A stretch of 64,000 nucleotides of DNA from Oceanihabitans sp. 2_MG-2023 (GTDB taxonomy: Bacteria > Bacteroidota > Bacteroidia > Flavobacteriales > Flavobacteriaceae): NCBI RefSeq assembly GCF_030547245.1, contig NZ_JAUOQT010000010.1:18192-82191 (forward strand), written 5' to 3'. The position numbers and the translations under genes were made by a program. How positions within the stretch are numbered: the first letter of the stretch is position 1; each line of letters starts with the position of its first letter. Positions 43,810-53,004 of the stretch are shown here, in pieces. The notes under the pieces were generated by a model, which saw only the letters and a program-made list of their open reading frames with translations, was not told the origin of the DNA and ran no database searches.

Positions 43810-44112
43810 ATGAAAGTAAACACCCAATCCGTCAACTTCAATGCAGACCAAAAACTATTAGACTTTATTCAAAAACGAATGGATAAGCTAGATACTTTTT
43901 ATGATAAAATAATTAAATCCGATGTTTTTTTAAAAGTAGAAAACACAAGCGATAAAGAAAATAAAATATTTGAAGCACGAGTAAGTGTTCCAGGAGATAG
44001 CTTTGTTGTAAAAAAGCAATGTAAGTCTTTTGAGGAAGGTGCAGATGTAGCAATTGCATCTCTAGAAAGACAGTTAAAAAAGCGAAAAGAAAAATTAAGA
44101 TCATATTTATGA
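43810..44112 (+). CDS. hpf: Ribosome hibernation promoting factor (short HPF)
   Basis: A 100-residue S30AE/YfiA-like protein with FNADQKLLDFIQKRMDKLDT at the start and a basic lysine-rich C-terminus (SLERQLKKRKEKLRSYL). It binds the 30S decoding site during starvation. It is only 32 bases after xerC, so the two are co-transcribed. It is the short form, without the long C-terminal dimerisation domain. Confidence 0.88.
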   Translation: MKVNTQSVNFNADQKLLDFIQKRMDKLDTFYDKIIKSDVFLKVENTSDKENKIFEARVSVPGDSFVVKKQCKSFEEGADVAIASLERQLKKRKEKLRSYL

Positions 44113-44133
44113 AAAAAATATTGAAAAAATGTT

Positions 44134-44162
44134 TTGAATAATTAAATAAATATATACATTTG
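44134..44162 (+). promoter_or_regulatory. Promoter TTG-N18-TACATTTG for the tRNA cluster
   Basis: TTG (44134-44136) is 18 bases from TACATTTG (44155-44162), a textbook Bacteroidota -33/-7 pair, followed by GCAGTCC. It stands 55 bases before tRNA-Thr and should drive the tRNA array and perhaps tuf. Confidence 0.75.
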
Positions 44163-44216
44163 CAGTCCGTTAGAAATAGCGGGCTTTTTTTATAGCTAAA
44201 AAGCCAATAAAAAAAA

Positions 44217-44290
44217 GCCGATGTAGCTCAGCTGGCTAGAGCAGCTGATTTGTAATCAGCAGGTCGTGGGTTCGAGTCCCTCCATCGGCT
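44217..44290 (+). tRNA. tRNA-Thr (UGU)
   Basis: The 74-base cloverleaf has acceptor GCCGATG/CATCGGC, D-arm GCTC..GAGC, anticodon loop TTTGTAA between GCTGA and TCAGC, giving anticodon TGT, and a T-arm GTGGG-TTCGAGT-CCCTC. CCA is not encoded. First of four tRNAs in an array before tuf. Confidence 0.95.
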
Positions 44291-44323
44291 CAAGTTCTTT
44301 AATAGAGTGAAATATTTATAATT

Positions 44324-44405
44324 GGGGAGATACTCAAGCGGCCAACGAGGACAGACTGTAACTCTGTTGTTTTTAACTTCGCAGGTTCGAATCCTGCTCT
44401 CCCCA
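44324..44405 (+). tRNA. tRNA-Tyr (GUA)
   Basis: The 82-base gene has acceptor GGGGAGA/TCTCCCC, anticodon loop CTGTAAC (anticodon GTA) and the long variable arm expected of bacterial tRNA-Tyr. Discriminator A. Confidence 0.93.
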
Positions 44406-44475
44406 CTTTTTTTAATTAATACCAAAAAAAATTAAAAACAAGTAAGATTGTAAATGTTTAGAATTTTAAATAATT

Positions 44476-44548
44476 GCGAGAGTAGCTCAGTTGGTAGAGC
44501 GTCAGCCTTCCAAGCTGAATGTCGCCGGTTCGAACCCGGTCTCTCGCT
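44476..44548 (+). tRNA. tRNA-Gly (UCC)
   Basis: A 73-base cloverleaf with acceptor GCGAGAG/CTCTCGC, anticodon stem TCAGC/GCTGA around CTTCCAA (anticodon TCC) and T-arm GCCGG-TTCGAAC-CCGGT. Confidence 0.95.
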
Positions 44549-44558
44549 CTAATATTTA

Positions 44559-44630
44559 GCCGGTGTAGCTCAGGGGTAGAGCGTTTCCTTGGTAAGGAAG
44601 AGGTCACGGGTTCAATTCCCGTCATTGGCT
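44559..44630 (+). tRNA. tRNA-Thr (GGU)
   Basis: A 72-base cloverleaf with acceptor GCCGGTG/CATTGGC (G-U pairs), anticodon stem TTTCC/GGAAG around TTGGTAA (anticodon GGT). Second Thr isoacceptor in the array; 66 bases before tuf. Confidence 0.93.
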
Positions 44631-44696
44631 CTTTTTTTAGAAATTAGTATAGAATAAATTGAACAATAATATAAATAAGATTAAAATAAATTAAAC

Positions 44697-45884
44697 ATGG
44701 CAAAGGCAACTTTCGATCGTTCAAAACCACACTTAAACATTGGTACTATTGGACACGTAGATCACGGTAAAACAACTTTAACTGCTGCTATTACTAAAGT
44801 ATTAGCTGATGCAGGTTTTTCAGAAGCAAGATCATTTGATCAAATTGATAACGCACCTGAAGAAAAAGAAAGAGGTATAACAATTAATACTTCGCACGTA
44901 GAGTATCAAACTGAAAATCGTCACTATGCGCACGTTGACTGTCCAGGTCACGCCGATTATGTAAAAAACATGGTTACAGGTGCTGCACAGATGGATGGTG
45001 CTATTTTAGTTGTAGCTGCTACAGATGGTCCTATGCCACAAACTCGTGAGCATATCTTATTAGGTCGTCAAGTAGGTATTCCTCGTATCGTTGTTTTCTT
45101 AAACAAGGTAGATATGGTTGATGATGAAGAGCTTTTAGAGTTAGTTGATATGGAAGTTAGAGATTTATTAAGCTTCTATGAGTACGATGGTGATAATGGA
45201 CCTGTTGTTTCTGGTTCTGCTTTAGGAGCACTTAACGGTGAACAAAAATGGGTAGATACAGTTTTAGAATTAATGCAACAAGTGGATGCTTGGATTGAAG
45301 AGCCAACTCGTGAAGTTGATAAAGATTTCTTAATGCCAATTGAAGATGTATTCTCAATTACAGGTCGTGGTACTGTTGCTACTGGTCGTATTGAAACTGG
45401 TATCGCTAATACAGGAGATCCTGTTGAGATTATTGGAATGGGAGCTGAAAAGTTAACATCTACAATTACAGGAATTGAAATGTTCCGTCAAATATTAGAT
45501 AGAGGAGAAGCTGGAGATAACGCTGGTATCTTATTAAGAGGAATTGAGAAATCTCAAATCTCTAGAGGTATGGTTATTACTAAGCCTGGTTCTGTAACAC
45601 CACACGCTAAATTTAAAGCTGAGGTTTATATTCTTAAAAAAGAAGAAGGTGGACGTCACACTCCATTCCATAACAATTACCGTCCACAGTTCTACGTTCG
45701 TACAACGGATGTAACAGGAAACATTGCGCTTCCTGATGGAGTTGAAATGGTAATGCCTGGAGATAACTTAACGATTACTGTTGAGTTAATTCAACCAATT
45801 GCAATGAATGTTGGTCTTCGTTTCGCTATTCGTGAAGGAGGAAGAACAGTAGGAGCTGGTCAGGTTACTGAGATTTTAGACTAA
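44697..45884 (+). CDS. tuf: Elongation factor Tu
   Basis: The 395-residue GTPase has G1 GHVDHGKTT at 19-27, G3 DCPGHADY, G4 NKVD and G5 SGSAL, plus the beta-barrel domains ending [11 protein letters not shown]. It delivers aminoacyl-tRNA to the ribosomal A site. The only tuf copy in the window, set between tRNA genes in the classic order. A read-through from the tRNA promoter is likely; no close consensus promoter is apparent. Bases 45885-45947 contain a short hairpin GTTCTG...CAGAAC before tRNA-Trp. Confidence 0.97.
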   Translation: MAKATFDRSKPHLNIGTIGHVDHGKTTLTAAITKVLADAGFSEARSFDQIDNAPEEKERGITINTSHVEYQTENRHYAHVDCPGHADYVKNMVTGAAQMDGAILVVAATDGPMPQTREHILLGRQVGIPRIVVFLNKVDMVDDEELLELVDMEVRDLLSFYEYDGDNGPVVSGSALGALNGEQKWVDTVLELMQQVDAWIEEPTREVDKDFLMPIEDVFSITGRGTVATGRIETGIANTGDPVEIIGMGAEKLTSTITGIEMFRQILDRGEAGDNAGILLRGIEKSQISRGMVITKPGSVTPHAKFKAEVYILKKEEGGRHTPFHNNYRPQFYVRTTDVTGNIALPDGVEMVMPGDNLTITVELIQPIAMNVGLRFAIREGGRTVGAGQVTEILD

Positions 45885-45947
45885 TTAAAAGTTTATAAAT
45901 AATAAGTAAAGGTGTTCTGTTTTGGCAGAACGCCTTCACTTATATTT

Positions 45948-46020
45948 ACGGGTTTAGCTCAGTTGGTAGAGCACTGGTCTCCAAAACCAGGTGTCGGGAG
46001 TTCGAGTCTCTCAACCCGTG
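45948..46020 (+). tRNA. tRNA-Trp (CCA)
   Basis: The 73-base gene has acceptor ACGGGTT/AACCCGT, anticodon stem CTGGT/ACCAG around CTCCAAA (anticodon CCA), and discriminator G. It sits between tuf and secE, as in many bacteria. Confidence 0.95.
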
Positions 46021-46037
46021 CAAATACAAATATTATA

Positions 46038-46235
46038 ATGGCAGGAATTGTAAATTATATAAAAGAATCATTTGGAGAATTAAAAAACAATGTGAGCTGG
46101 CCTACATGGGCAGAAACACAAAGTTTAACTATTCTTGTAGCTGTGTTTTCTATTATTTTCTCATTAGCAATTTGGGGAGTAGATACAGTTTTTAGTAAAG
46201 TTATTGGGTATTATTTTAATTTAATAAACGGATAA
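46038..46235 (+). CDS. secE: Preprotein translocase subunit SecE
   Basis: The 65-residue protein has the short amphipathic helix NYIKESFGELKNNVSWPTWA, whose WPTW/SWP motif is the SecE hallmark, and one transmembrane helix near the C-terminus. It stabilises SecY in the inner membrane. The start is the ATG at 46038, not the open frame from 45912 that crosses tRNA-Trp. Eleven bases separate it from nusG, so they are one operon. Confidence 0.93.
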   Translation: MAGIVNYIKESFGELKNNVSWPTWAETQSLTILVAVFSIIFSLAIWGVDTVFSKVIGYYFNLING

Positions 46236-46246
46236 TTTTAAGTTTT

Positions 46247-46801
46247 ATGTCTGAAGGAATTCAAAAAAAATGGTACGTTGTTAGAGCTGTAAGTGGTCAG
46301 GAAAACAAAATTAAAGCATACATCGAGAATGAAATAGCTCGACTAGGTTTGCAAGATTATGTAGATCAAGTATTAGTTCCTACCGAAAAAGTAATTCAAA
46401 TACGTAATGGTAAGAAGATAAGTAAAGAAAAGGTTTACTTCCCTGGTTACATTATGGTTCAGGCTAATTTAAGTGGAGAGATTCCTCATATAATAAAATC
46501 AGTAACTAATGTTATTGGATTTTTAGGGGAAACAAAAGGAGGAGAGCCTGTACCTTTAAGACAATCTGAAGTAAATAGAATGTTAGGTAAGGTTGATGAA
46601 CTGGAAGTAGATACAGATGTTAATGTTGCTATACCTTTCACCATAGGAGAAACAGTGAAAGTTATAGATGGTCCATTTAATGGATTTGATGGAAGTATTG
46701 AAAAGATAAATGAAGAAAAACGTAAACTAGAAGTAATGGTTAAGATTTTTGGAAGAAAAACACCATTAGAACTTAGTTATATGCAAGTAGAAAAAGTATA
46801 A
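46247..46801 (+). CDS. nusG: Transcription termination/antitermination protein NusG
   Basis: A 184-residue protein with the NGN domain (KWYVVRAVSGQENKIKAYIE) and a C-terminal KOW domain (GETVKVIDGPFNGFDGSIEK). It binds RNA polymerase and couples transcription with translation and Rho. It follows secE and precedes rplK in the conserved order. Confidence 0.97.
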   Translation: MSEGIQKKWYVVRAVSGQENKIKAYIENEIARLGLQDYVDQVLVPTEKVIQIRNGKKISKEKVYFPGYIMVQANLSGEIPHIIKSVTNVIGFLGETKGGEPVPLRQSEVNRMLGKVDELEVDTDVNVAIPFTIGETVKVIDGPFNGFDGSIEKINEEKRKLEVMVKIFGRKTPLELSYMQVEKV

Positions 46802-46870
46802 TAATTGTTACATAAAGATAGATGTTTCTTTTGCTTCCAATAAAAGTAAACATCGACTAAATTATTTAAA

Positions 46871-47308
46871 ATGGCAAAAGAGTTAGACAAAGTAGTTAAG
46901 TTACAAGTAAGGGGAGGTGCAGCGAATCCGTCGCCACCGGTTGGACCCGCTCTAGGAGCTGCTGGGGTTAATATCATGGAGTTCTGTAAGCAATTTAATG
47001 CTAGAACACAAGATAAACCAGGTAAAGTATTACCTGTGGCAATTTCTGTTTACAAAGACAAATCATTTGAGTTTGTAATCAAAACACCACCAGCTGCAGT
47101 ACAATTATTAGAAGCGGCAAAAATCAAGAAGGGTTCTGGAGAACCAAACCGAAAAAAAGTAGCTAAAGTTTCGTGGGATCAAGTGAAAACTATCGCAGAA
47201 GACAAAATGGTAGATTTAAATGCATTTACAATTGAATCTGCAATGAAGATGGTAGCTGGAACCGCAAGGTCTATGGGTATAACCGTGACTGGAAACGCGC
47301 CAAATTAA
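46871..47308 (+). CDS. rplK: 50S ribosomal protein uL11
   Basis: The 145-residue protein has [20 protein letters not shown], the N-terminal uL11 signature, and a C-terminal rRNA-binding domain ([12 protein letters not shown]). It sits at the GTPase-associated centre and is needed for stringent-factor activation. 69 bases after nusG. Confidence 0.97.
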   Translation: MAKELDKVVKLQVRGGAANPSPPVGPALGAAGVNIMEFCKQFNARTQDKPGKVLPVAISVYKDKSFEFVIKTPPAAVQLLEAAKIKKGSGEPNRKKVAKVSWDQVKTIAEDKMVDLNAFTIESAMKMVAGTARSMGITVTGNAPN

Positions 47309-47327
47309 TCTATAAAAGAAATTTAAA

Positions 47328-48017
47328 ATGGCAAGATTAACAAAAAAGAAAAAAGAAGCTTTAGCAAAAATAGAAAAAGGTAAAATTTATTCTATTACAG
47401 AAGCTTCTGCATTAATTAAAGAAATATCGAATGCAAAATTCGACGCATCTGTAGATTTAGCAGTTCGTTTAGGAGTTGATCCTAGAAAAGCTAACCAAAT
47501 GGTAAGAGGTGTAGTATCTCTTCCTCATGGTACAGGTAAAGACGTAAAAGTTTTAGCATTAGTAACTCCAGATAAAGAAGCAGAAGCTAAAGAAGCTGGA
47601 GCAGATTACGTTGGTTTAGATGAGTACCTTGACAAAATCAAGAGTGGTTGGACAGACGTAGACGTTATTATTACTATGCCTAGTGTTATGGGTAAATTAG
47701 GTCCTTTAGGACGTGTGTTAGGTCCTCGTGGTTTAATGCCAAACCCTAAAACTGGTACCGTAACAATGGATATTGCAAAAGCCGTTACAGAAGTAAAAGC
47801 TGGTAAAATCGACTTTAAAGTGGATAAAACTGGTATTGTACACGCTGCAATTGGAAAAGCATCTTTTAGTGCTGATAAAATTGAAGGTAATGCAAATGAA
47901 TTATTACAAACATTAATGAAACTTAAACCAACTGCAGCAAAAGGAGTTTATGTAAAAAGCATATTTATGTCTTCTACAATGAGCCCTAGTATTGCAGTAG
48001 ATCCAAAAATAGGTTAA
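47328..48017 (+). CDS. rplA: 50S ribosomal protein uL1
   Basis: A 229-residue L1-stalk protein with [20 protein letters not shown] and [17 protein letters not shown] motifs. It moves deacylated tRNA from the E site and often autoregulates translation of the rplKA mRNA. 19 bases after rplK. Confidence 0.97.
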   Translation: MARLTKKKKEALAKIEKGKIYSITEASALIKEISNAKFDASVDLAVRLGVDPRKANQMVRGVVSLPHGTGKDVKVLALVTPDKEAEAKEAGADYVGLDEYLDKIKSGWTDVDVIITMPSVMGKLGPLGRVLGPRGLMPNPKTGTVTMDIAKAVTEVKAGKIDFKVDKTGIVHAAIGKASFSADKIEGNANELLQTLMKLKPTAAKGVYVKSIFMSSTMSPSIAVDPKIG

Positions 48018-48036
48018 TTAGTTAAAAACTTTTATT

Positions 48037-48558
48037 ATGACAAGAGAAGAAAAATCACAAGTAATTAAAGACTTAACTGCACAATTAGCTGATAATGCAA
48101 ATATCTATTTAGCAGATATTTCTGGATTAAATGCAGTTGCAACTTCAAATTTACGTCGTGCTTGTTTTAAAGCAAACGTGCAATTAGCTGTTGTTAAGAA
48201 CACATTACTTGAAAAAGCAATGGAAGCATCAGATAGAGAATTTGGTGAGCTTCCAACAGTTTTAAAAGGAAATACATCAGTGATGTATTCTGAAACTGGA
48301 AATGCTCCAGCTAAAGTTATTAAGGCTTTTAGAAAAAAATCAGAAAAGCCTTTATTAAAAGGTGCTTTTATTGAGGAAGCTATTTACATTGGCGATGAGC
48401 AATTAGATATGTTAGTAGACATCAAGTCGAAAGAAGAATTAATTGGAGATATCATTGGATTATTACAATCTCCAGCTAAAAACGTTATTTCAGCGCTTCA
48501 ATCGAGTGGAGGAAAACTTTCAGGTATCTTAAAAACATTATCTCAAAAAGAGGGATAA
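48037..48558 (+). CDS. rplJ: 50S ribosomal protein uL10
   Basis: A 173-residue stalk base protein that carries the bL12 dimers. Recognised by VIKDLTAQLADNANIYLADI and LRRACFKANVQLAVVKNTLL. It is 19 bases after rplA and 62 bases before rplL, the standard L10-L12 pair. Its C-terminal helix (SALQSSGGKLSGILKTLSQK) is the L12-binding region. Confidence 0.96.
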   Translation: MTREEKSQVIKDLTAQLADNANIYLADISGLNAVATSNLRRACFKANVQLAVVKNTLLEKAMEASDREFGELPTVLKGNTSVMYSETGNAPAKVIKAFRKKSEKPLLKGAFIEEAIYIGDEQLDMLVDIKSKEELIGDIIGLLQSPAKNVISALQSSGGKLSGILKTLSQKEG

Positions 48559-48620
48559 TTTAAAAAGTACGCACTTTTACAATTATATATTATTTACAAA
48601 ATTATTAAAACGATAGAAAA

Positions 48621-48995
48621 ATGGCAGATTTAAAAGATTTCGCAGAACAATTAGTTAACTTAACAGTAAAAGAAGTTAATGAATTAGCAACTATATTAAA
48701 AGACGAGTATGGTATCGAGCCTGCTGCTGCAGCTGTAGCTGTTGCTGCTGGACCTGCTGCAGGTGGAGACGCTGCAGAAGCTCAAACTGAATTCGACGTA
48801 ATATTAAAAGCTGCTGGTGGTTCTAAATTAGCAGTTGTAAAACTTGTTAAAGAATTAACTGGTTTAGGTTTAAAAGAAGCTAAAGGTTTAGTTGATGATG
48901 CACCAAGTGCAATCAAAGAAGGTGTTTCTAAAGATGAAGCTGAAGGCTTAAAATCTTCTTTAGAAGAAGCTGGAGCAGAGGTTGAGCTTAAGTAA
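48621..48995 (+). CDS. rplL: 50S ribosomal protein bL7/L12
   Basis: The 124-residue protein has an N-terminal dimerisation helix, an Ala/Gly-rich hinge (about 38-55) and the C-terminal factor-binding domain with [19 protein letters not shown] sequence ([20 protein letters not shown]). It recruits elongation factors. The next 121 bases before rpoB contain two hairpins. Confidence 0.97.
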   Translation: MADLKDFAEQLVNLTVKEVNELATILKDEYGIEPAAAAVAVAAGPAAGGDAAEAQTEFDVILKAAGGSKLAVVKLVKELTGLGLKEAKGLVDDAPSAIKEGVSKDEAEGLKSSLEEAGAEVELK

Positions 48996-49023
48996 GCTTA
49001 ACAAGCAAACAACATAAAGGTTT

Positions 49024-49050
49024 AGGTCTAGAACATGTGTTCTAAGACCT
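49024..49050 (+). terminator. Hairpin between rplL and rpoB
   Basis: AGGTCTAGAACA pairs with TGTTCT and AGACCT (12 bp with one bulged A) just after rplL. It has no U tail, so it is more likely an attenuator or RNA-processing site than a full terminator. Confidence 0.5.
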
Positions 49051-49060
49051 AGACCATTTT

Positions 49061-49099
49061 GCGTATATAAATATGACGTATACGCTTTATATTTTTTTT
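49061..49099 (+). terminator. U-tailed hairpin before rpoB
   Basis: GCGTATA (49061-49067) pairs with TATACGC (49079-49085) across 11 bases, followed by TTTATATTTTTTTT. A partial terminator here would lower rpoBC expression relative to the ribosomal proteins. Confidence 0.5.
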
Positions 49100-49119
49100 A
49101 ATCAAAATTCCGTCCATTG

Positions 49120-52100
49120 ATGTTAGCAAAACAAGCTGAAAGATTAAATTTCTCATCTATTATCAATAGAACTGAATATCCAGATTTTATGGATATTCAA
49201 ATAAAATCCTTTCAGGATTTTTTCCAGTTAGAAACAAAATCTGAAGAAAGAGGAGATGAAGGCCTATACAATACCTTTCTAGAAAATTTCCCAATAACAG
49301 ACACTCGTAATCAATTTGTATTAGAATTTTTAGATTACTTTATTGATCCACCTAGATATTCTATTGAAGAATGTATCGAAAGAGGACTTACATATAGTGT
49401 TCCATTAAAAGCAAGGTTAAAGTTATACTGTACAGACCCTGAACATGAGGATTTCGAGACCATTGTTCAAGATGTGTACTTAGGCACAATACCTTACATG
49501 ACACCTTCTGGTACTTTTTGTATCAACGGTGCAGAACGCGTTGTAGTTTCTCAATTACATCGTTCACCAGGTGTGTTCTTTGGGCAATCATTCCACGCTA
49601 ATGGTACTAAATTATACTCTGCAAGAGTAATACCATTTAAAGGTTCTTGGATAGAGTTCGCTACAGATATCAACTCTGTAATGTATGCGTACATTGATAG
49701 AAAGAAAAAATTACCTGTAACCACTTTATTTAGAGCAATAGGTTTTGAACGTGATAAAGATATTCTTGAAATTTTTGATTTAGCGGAAGAAGTTAAAGTA
49801 TCAAAATCAGGGCTTAAAAAAATCTTAGGACGTAAACTTGCTGCACGTGTACTTAATACATGGCATGAAGACTTTGTAGATGAAGACACTGGTGAGGTAG
49901 TATCTATCGAACGTAATGAAATCGTCTTAGATCGTGATACTGTTTTAGATAAAGATAATATTGAAGAAATCCTTGAAGCAAATGTAAAAACAATTCTTTT
50001 ACATAAAGAAAGTGCTGAACAAGGTGATTACGCAATTATTCATAACACACTTCAAAAAGATCCTACTAACTCTGAAAAAGAAGCAGTAGAACATATTTAT
50101 AGACAACTACGTAATGCCGAGCCGCCAGATGAAGAAACTGCACGTGGAATTATAGATAAATTATTCTTTAGTGACCAACGTTACTCTTTAGGAGAAGTAG
50201 GTCGTTACAGAATGAACAAAAAATTACAGTTAGATATTGGCATGGATAAGCAAGTGCTTACCAAAGAAGATATCATAACTATTATAAAATATTTAATCGA
50301 GCTTATTAACTCTAAAGCAGAGATTGATGATATTGACCACTTATCTAACCGTCGTGTACGTACAGTAGGTGAACAATTATCATCTCAGTTTGGTGTTGGT
50401 TTAGCACGTATGGCAAGAACGATTCGTGAACGTATGAACGTTCGTGATAATGAGGTGTTTACACCTATTGACTTAATTAATGCAAAGACATTATCTTCTG
50501 TAATTAATTCTTTCTTTGGTACGAACCAATTATCTCAATTTATGGATCAAACCAATCCGCTTGCAGAGATTACGCATAAGCGTCGTCTTTCCGCATTAGG
50601 ACCTGGAGGTCTATCTCGTGAAAGAGCTGGTTTTGAGGTACGTGATGTTCACTATACTCACTACGGAAGACTTTGTCCTATTGAAACTCCTGAGGGACCA
50701 AATATTGGACTTATTTCTTCACTTTCGGTATTTGCTAAAGTGAATTCTATGGGATTCATTGAAACCCCTTATAGAAAGGTAACAGATGGTGTTGTAGATA
50801 TTAAAAGCAATCCAACTTATCTTAGTGCAGAAGAAGAAGAAGATAAATTAATTGCTCAAGCAACTGTAGAAGTTGACGATAATGGAAAGATTTTACATGA
50901 TAAGGTAATTGCTAGAATGGAAGGTGACTTCCCTGTAATTGACCCTAAAGAATTACATTATACAGATGTAGCTCCTAATCAAATATCTTCTATTTCTGCT
51001 TCATTAATTCCTTTCTTAGAGCATGATGATGCAAATAGAGCCTTAATGGGATCTAACATGATGCGTCAGGCTGTACCATTATTACGTCCGCAAGCTCCTA
51101 TTGTAGGAACTGGTTTAGAACGTCAAGTGGCTTCAGATTCTCGTGTACTTATCAATGCAGAAAGAGATGGAGTTGTTCAATATGTAGATTCATTAGAAAT
51201 TACAATAAAATACGATCGTACAGAAGATGAAGCTAAAGTAAGCTTTGATTCAGATACGGTAACATATCCTTTAACCAAGTTTAGAAAAACAAATCAAGGT
51301 ACAAGTATTAACTTGAAACCGATTGTTGTTAAAGGAGATAAAGTTAAAAAAGGACAAGTTTTATCTGAAGGATATGCAACTCAAAAAGGAGAGCTAGCCT
51401 TAGGTAGAAACATGAAAGTAGCCTTTATGCCTTGGAAAGGGTATAACTTTGAGGATGCTATCGTGATTTCTGAAAAAGTAGTACGTGAAGATATCTTTAC
51501 ATCCATTCATATAGATGAGTACTCTTTAGACGTTAGAGATACAAAATTAGGTAATGAAGAATTAACTAACGACATTCCTAATGTTTCTGAAGAAGCTACT
51601 AAAGATCTAGATGAAAACGGAATGATTCGAATTGGAGCAGAAGTAAAACCTGGTGATATCCTTATCGGAAAAATTACACCAAAAGGGGAATCTGATCCAA
51701 CTCCGGAAGAAAAACTATTACGTGCAATCTTTGGTGACAAAGCAGGAGATGTAAAAGATGCATCTTTAAAAGCATCACCTTCTTTACATGGTGTTGTAAT
51801 TAACAAGAAGTTATTTGCAAGAGCTGTAAAAGATAAACGTAAACGTGCACAAGACAAAGAAGATATAGCGCAATTAGAAGCTTTATATTATACTAAGTTT
51901 GACGATTTACAAAGTGTTTTAGTAGATAAATTATTTACACTTGTAAATGGAAAAACTGCGCAAGGTATATTTAATGATTTAGGTGAAGAAGTACTTCCAA
52001 AAGGAAAGAAATTTACACTTAAAATGTTAAATGCTGTAGATGATTATACACACTTAACTTCAGGTACTTGGACAACAGATGACAAGACCAATAAGTTAGT

Positions 52101-52932
52101 TGCAGATTTAATTCATAATTACAAAATTAAAGAAAACGATTTACAAGGTTCTTTAAGACGTGAAAAATTTACTATCTCTGTAGGAGATGAATTACCAGCT
52201 GGTATTATCAAATTAGCAAAAGTTTATATTGCTAAAAAACGTAAGCTTAAAGTTGGAGATAAAATGGCAGGACGACATGGTAACAAAGGTATTGTTGCTC
52301 GTATTGTACGTCAAGAAGATATGCCATTCTTAGAAGACGGAACTCCTGTGGATATTGTATTAAATCCACTTGGTGTACCTTCTCGTATGAATATTGGTCA
52401 GATTTACGAAACTGTTTTAGGTTGGGCTGGACAAAAATTAAACCGTACATATGCTACGCCAATTTTTGATGGAGCAACACTAGACCAAATTAATGGATTT
52501 ACAGATGAAGCTGGAATCCCAAGATTTGGACACACATATTTATATGATGGTGGTACAGGAGACCGTTTTGATCAACCAGCAACAGTTGGAGTTATCTATA
52601 TGTTAAAATTAGGACATATGGTTGACGATAAAATGCACGCTCGTTCTATAGGACCATACTCACTTATTACACAACAACCTCTTGGTGGTAAAGCACAATT
52701 TGGTGGACAACGTTTTGGTGAAATGGAAGTTTGGGCACTAGAAGCATATGGAGCATCTGCAACATTACGAGAAATATTGACAGTTAAATCTGATGATGTA
52801 ATTGGTAGAGCTAAAACATACGAAAGTATCGTGAAAGGAGAACCAATGCCAGATCCAGGATTACCAGAATCATTCAATGTATTAATGCATGAATTAAAAG
52901 GTTTAGGATTAGACATTAGATTAGAGGAGTAA
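49120..52932 (+). CDS. rpoB: RNA polymerase beta subunit
   Basis: A 1270-residue beta subunit containing the fork-loop/rifampicin region ([19 protein letters not shown] then [33 protein letters not shown]), the active-site hybrid-binding segment [16 protein letters not shown], and the C-terminal clamp-linker [22 protein letters not shown] immediately before the ATG at 49120 is also in frame; ATG is preferred. Rifampicin-cluster residues look wild type as far as can be judged by eye. It lies 72 bases upstream of rpoC. Confidence 0.97.
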   Translation: MLAKQAERLNFSSIINRTEYPDFMDIQIKSFQDFFQLETKSEERGDEGLYNTFLENFPITDTRNQFVLEFLDYFIDPPRYSIEECIERGLTYSVPLKARLKLYCTDPEHEDFETIVQDVYLGTIPYMTPSGTFCINGAERVVVSQLHRSPGVFFGQSFHANGTKLYSARVIPFKGSWIEFATDINSVMYAYIDRKKKLPVTTLFRAIGFERDKDILEIFDLAEEVKVSKSGLKKILGRKLAARVLNTWHEDFVDEDTGEVVSIERNEIVLDRDTVLDKDNIEEILEANVKTILLHKESAEQGDYAIIHNTLQKDPTNSEKEAVEHIYRQLRNAEPPDEETARGIIDKLFFSDQRYSLGEVGRYRMNKKLQLDIGMDKQVLTKEDIITIIKYLIELINSKAEIDDIDHLSNRRVRTVGEQLSSQFGVGLARMARTIRERMNVRDNEVFTPIDLINAKTLSSVINSFFGTNQLSQFMDQTNPLAEITHKRRLSALGPGGLSRERAGFEVRDVHYTHYGRLCPIETPEGPNIGLISSLSVFAKVNSMGFIETPYRKVTDGVVDIKSNPTYLSAEEEEDKLIAQATVEVDDNGKILHDKVIARMEGDFPVIDPKELHYTDVAPNQISSISASLIPFLEHDDANRALMGSNMMRQAVPLLRPQAPIVGTGLERQVASDSRVLINAERDGVVQYVDSLEITIKYDRTEDEAKVSFDSDTVTYPLTKFRKTNQGTSINLKPIVVKGDKVKKGQVLSEGYATQKGELALGRNMKVAFMPWKGYNFEDAIVISEKVVREDIFTSIHIDEYSLDVRDTKLGNEELTNDIPNVSEEATKDLDENGMIRIGAEVKPGDILIGKITPKGESDPTPEEKLLRAIFGDKAGDVKDASLKASPSLHGVVINKKLFARAVKDKRKRAQDKEDIAQLEALYYTKFDDLQSVLVDKLFTLVNGKTAQGIFNDLGEEVLPKGKKFTLKMLNAVDDYTHLTSGTWTTDDKTNKLVADLIHNYKIKENDLQGSLRREKFTISVGDELPAGIIKLAKVYIAKKRKLKVGDKMAGRHGNKGIVARIVRQEDMPFLEDGTPVDIVLNPLGVPSRMNIGQIYETVLGWAGQKLNRTYATPIFDGATLDQINGFTDEAGIPRFGHTYLYDGGTGDRFDQPATVGVIYMLKLGHMVDDKMHARSIGPYSLITQQPLGGKAQFGGQRFGEMEVWALEAYGASATLREILTVKSDDVIGRAKTYESIVKGEPMPDPGLPESFNVLMHELKGLGLDIRLEE

Positions 52933-53004
52933 AAAAAATAGTAATCAGTTAACAGTATGCATTACTAATGGATACTGTTACTGAAAACTGAAGACTTAAA
53001 AAAC

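Noticed and set aside
44228..44425. 65-codon minus-strand ORF over tRNA-Thr and tRNA-Tyr (translates to SRIRTC... RWRDSNPRP)
   Set aside because: This is the antisense translation of tRNA genes, a well-known annotation artefact in protein databases.
45885..46037. Longer SecE reading frame starting at 45912
   Set aside because: The extension translates tRNA-Trp; the ATG at 46038 gives the standard SecE length.
51507..51857. 116-codon minus-strand ORF within rpoB, and similar antisense ORFs within rpoB and rpoC
   Set aside because: They are shadows of highly expressed coding sequence with no independent support.
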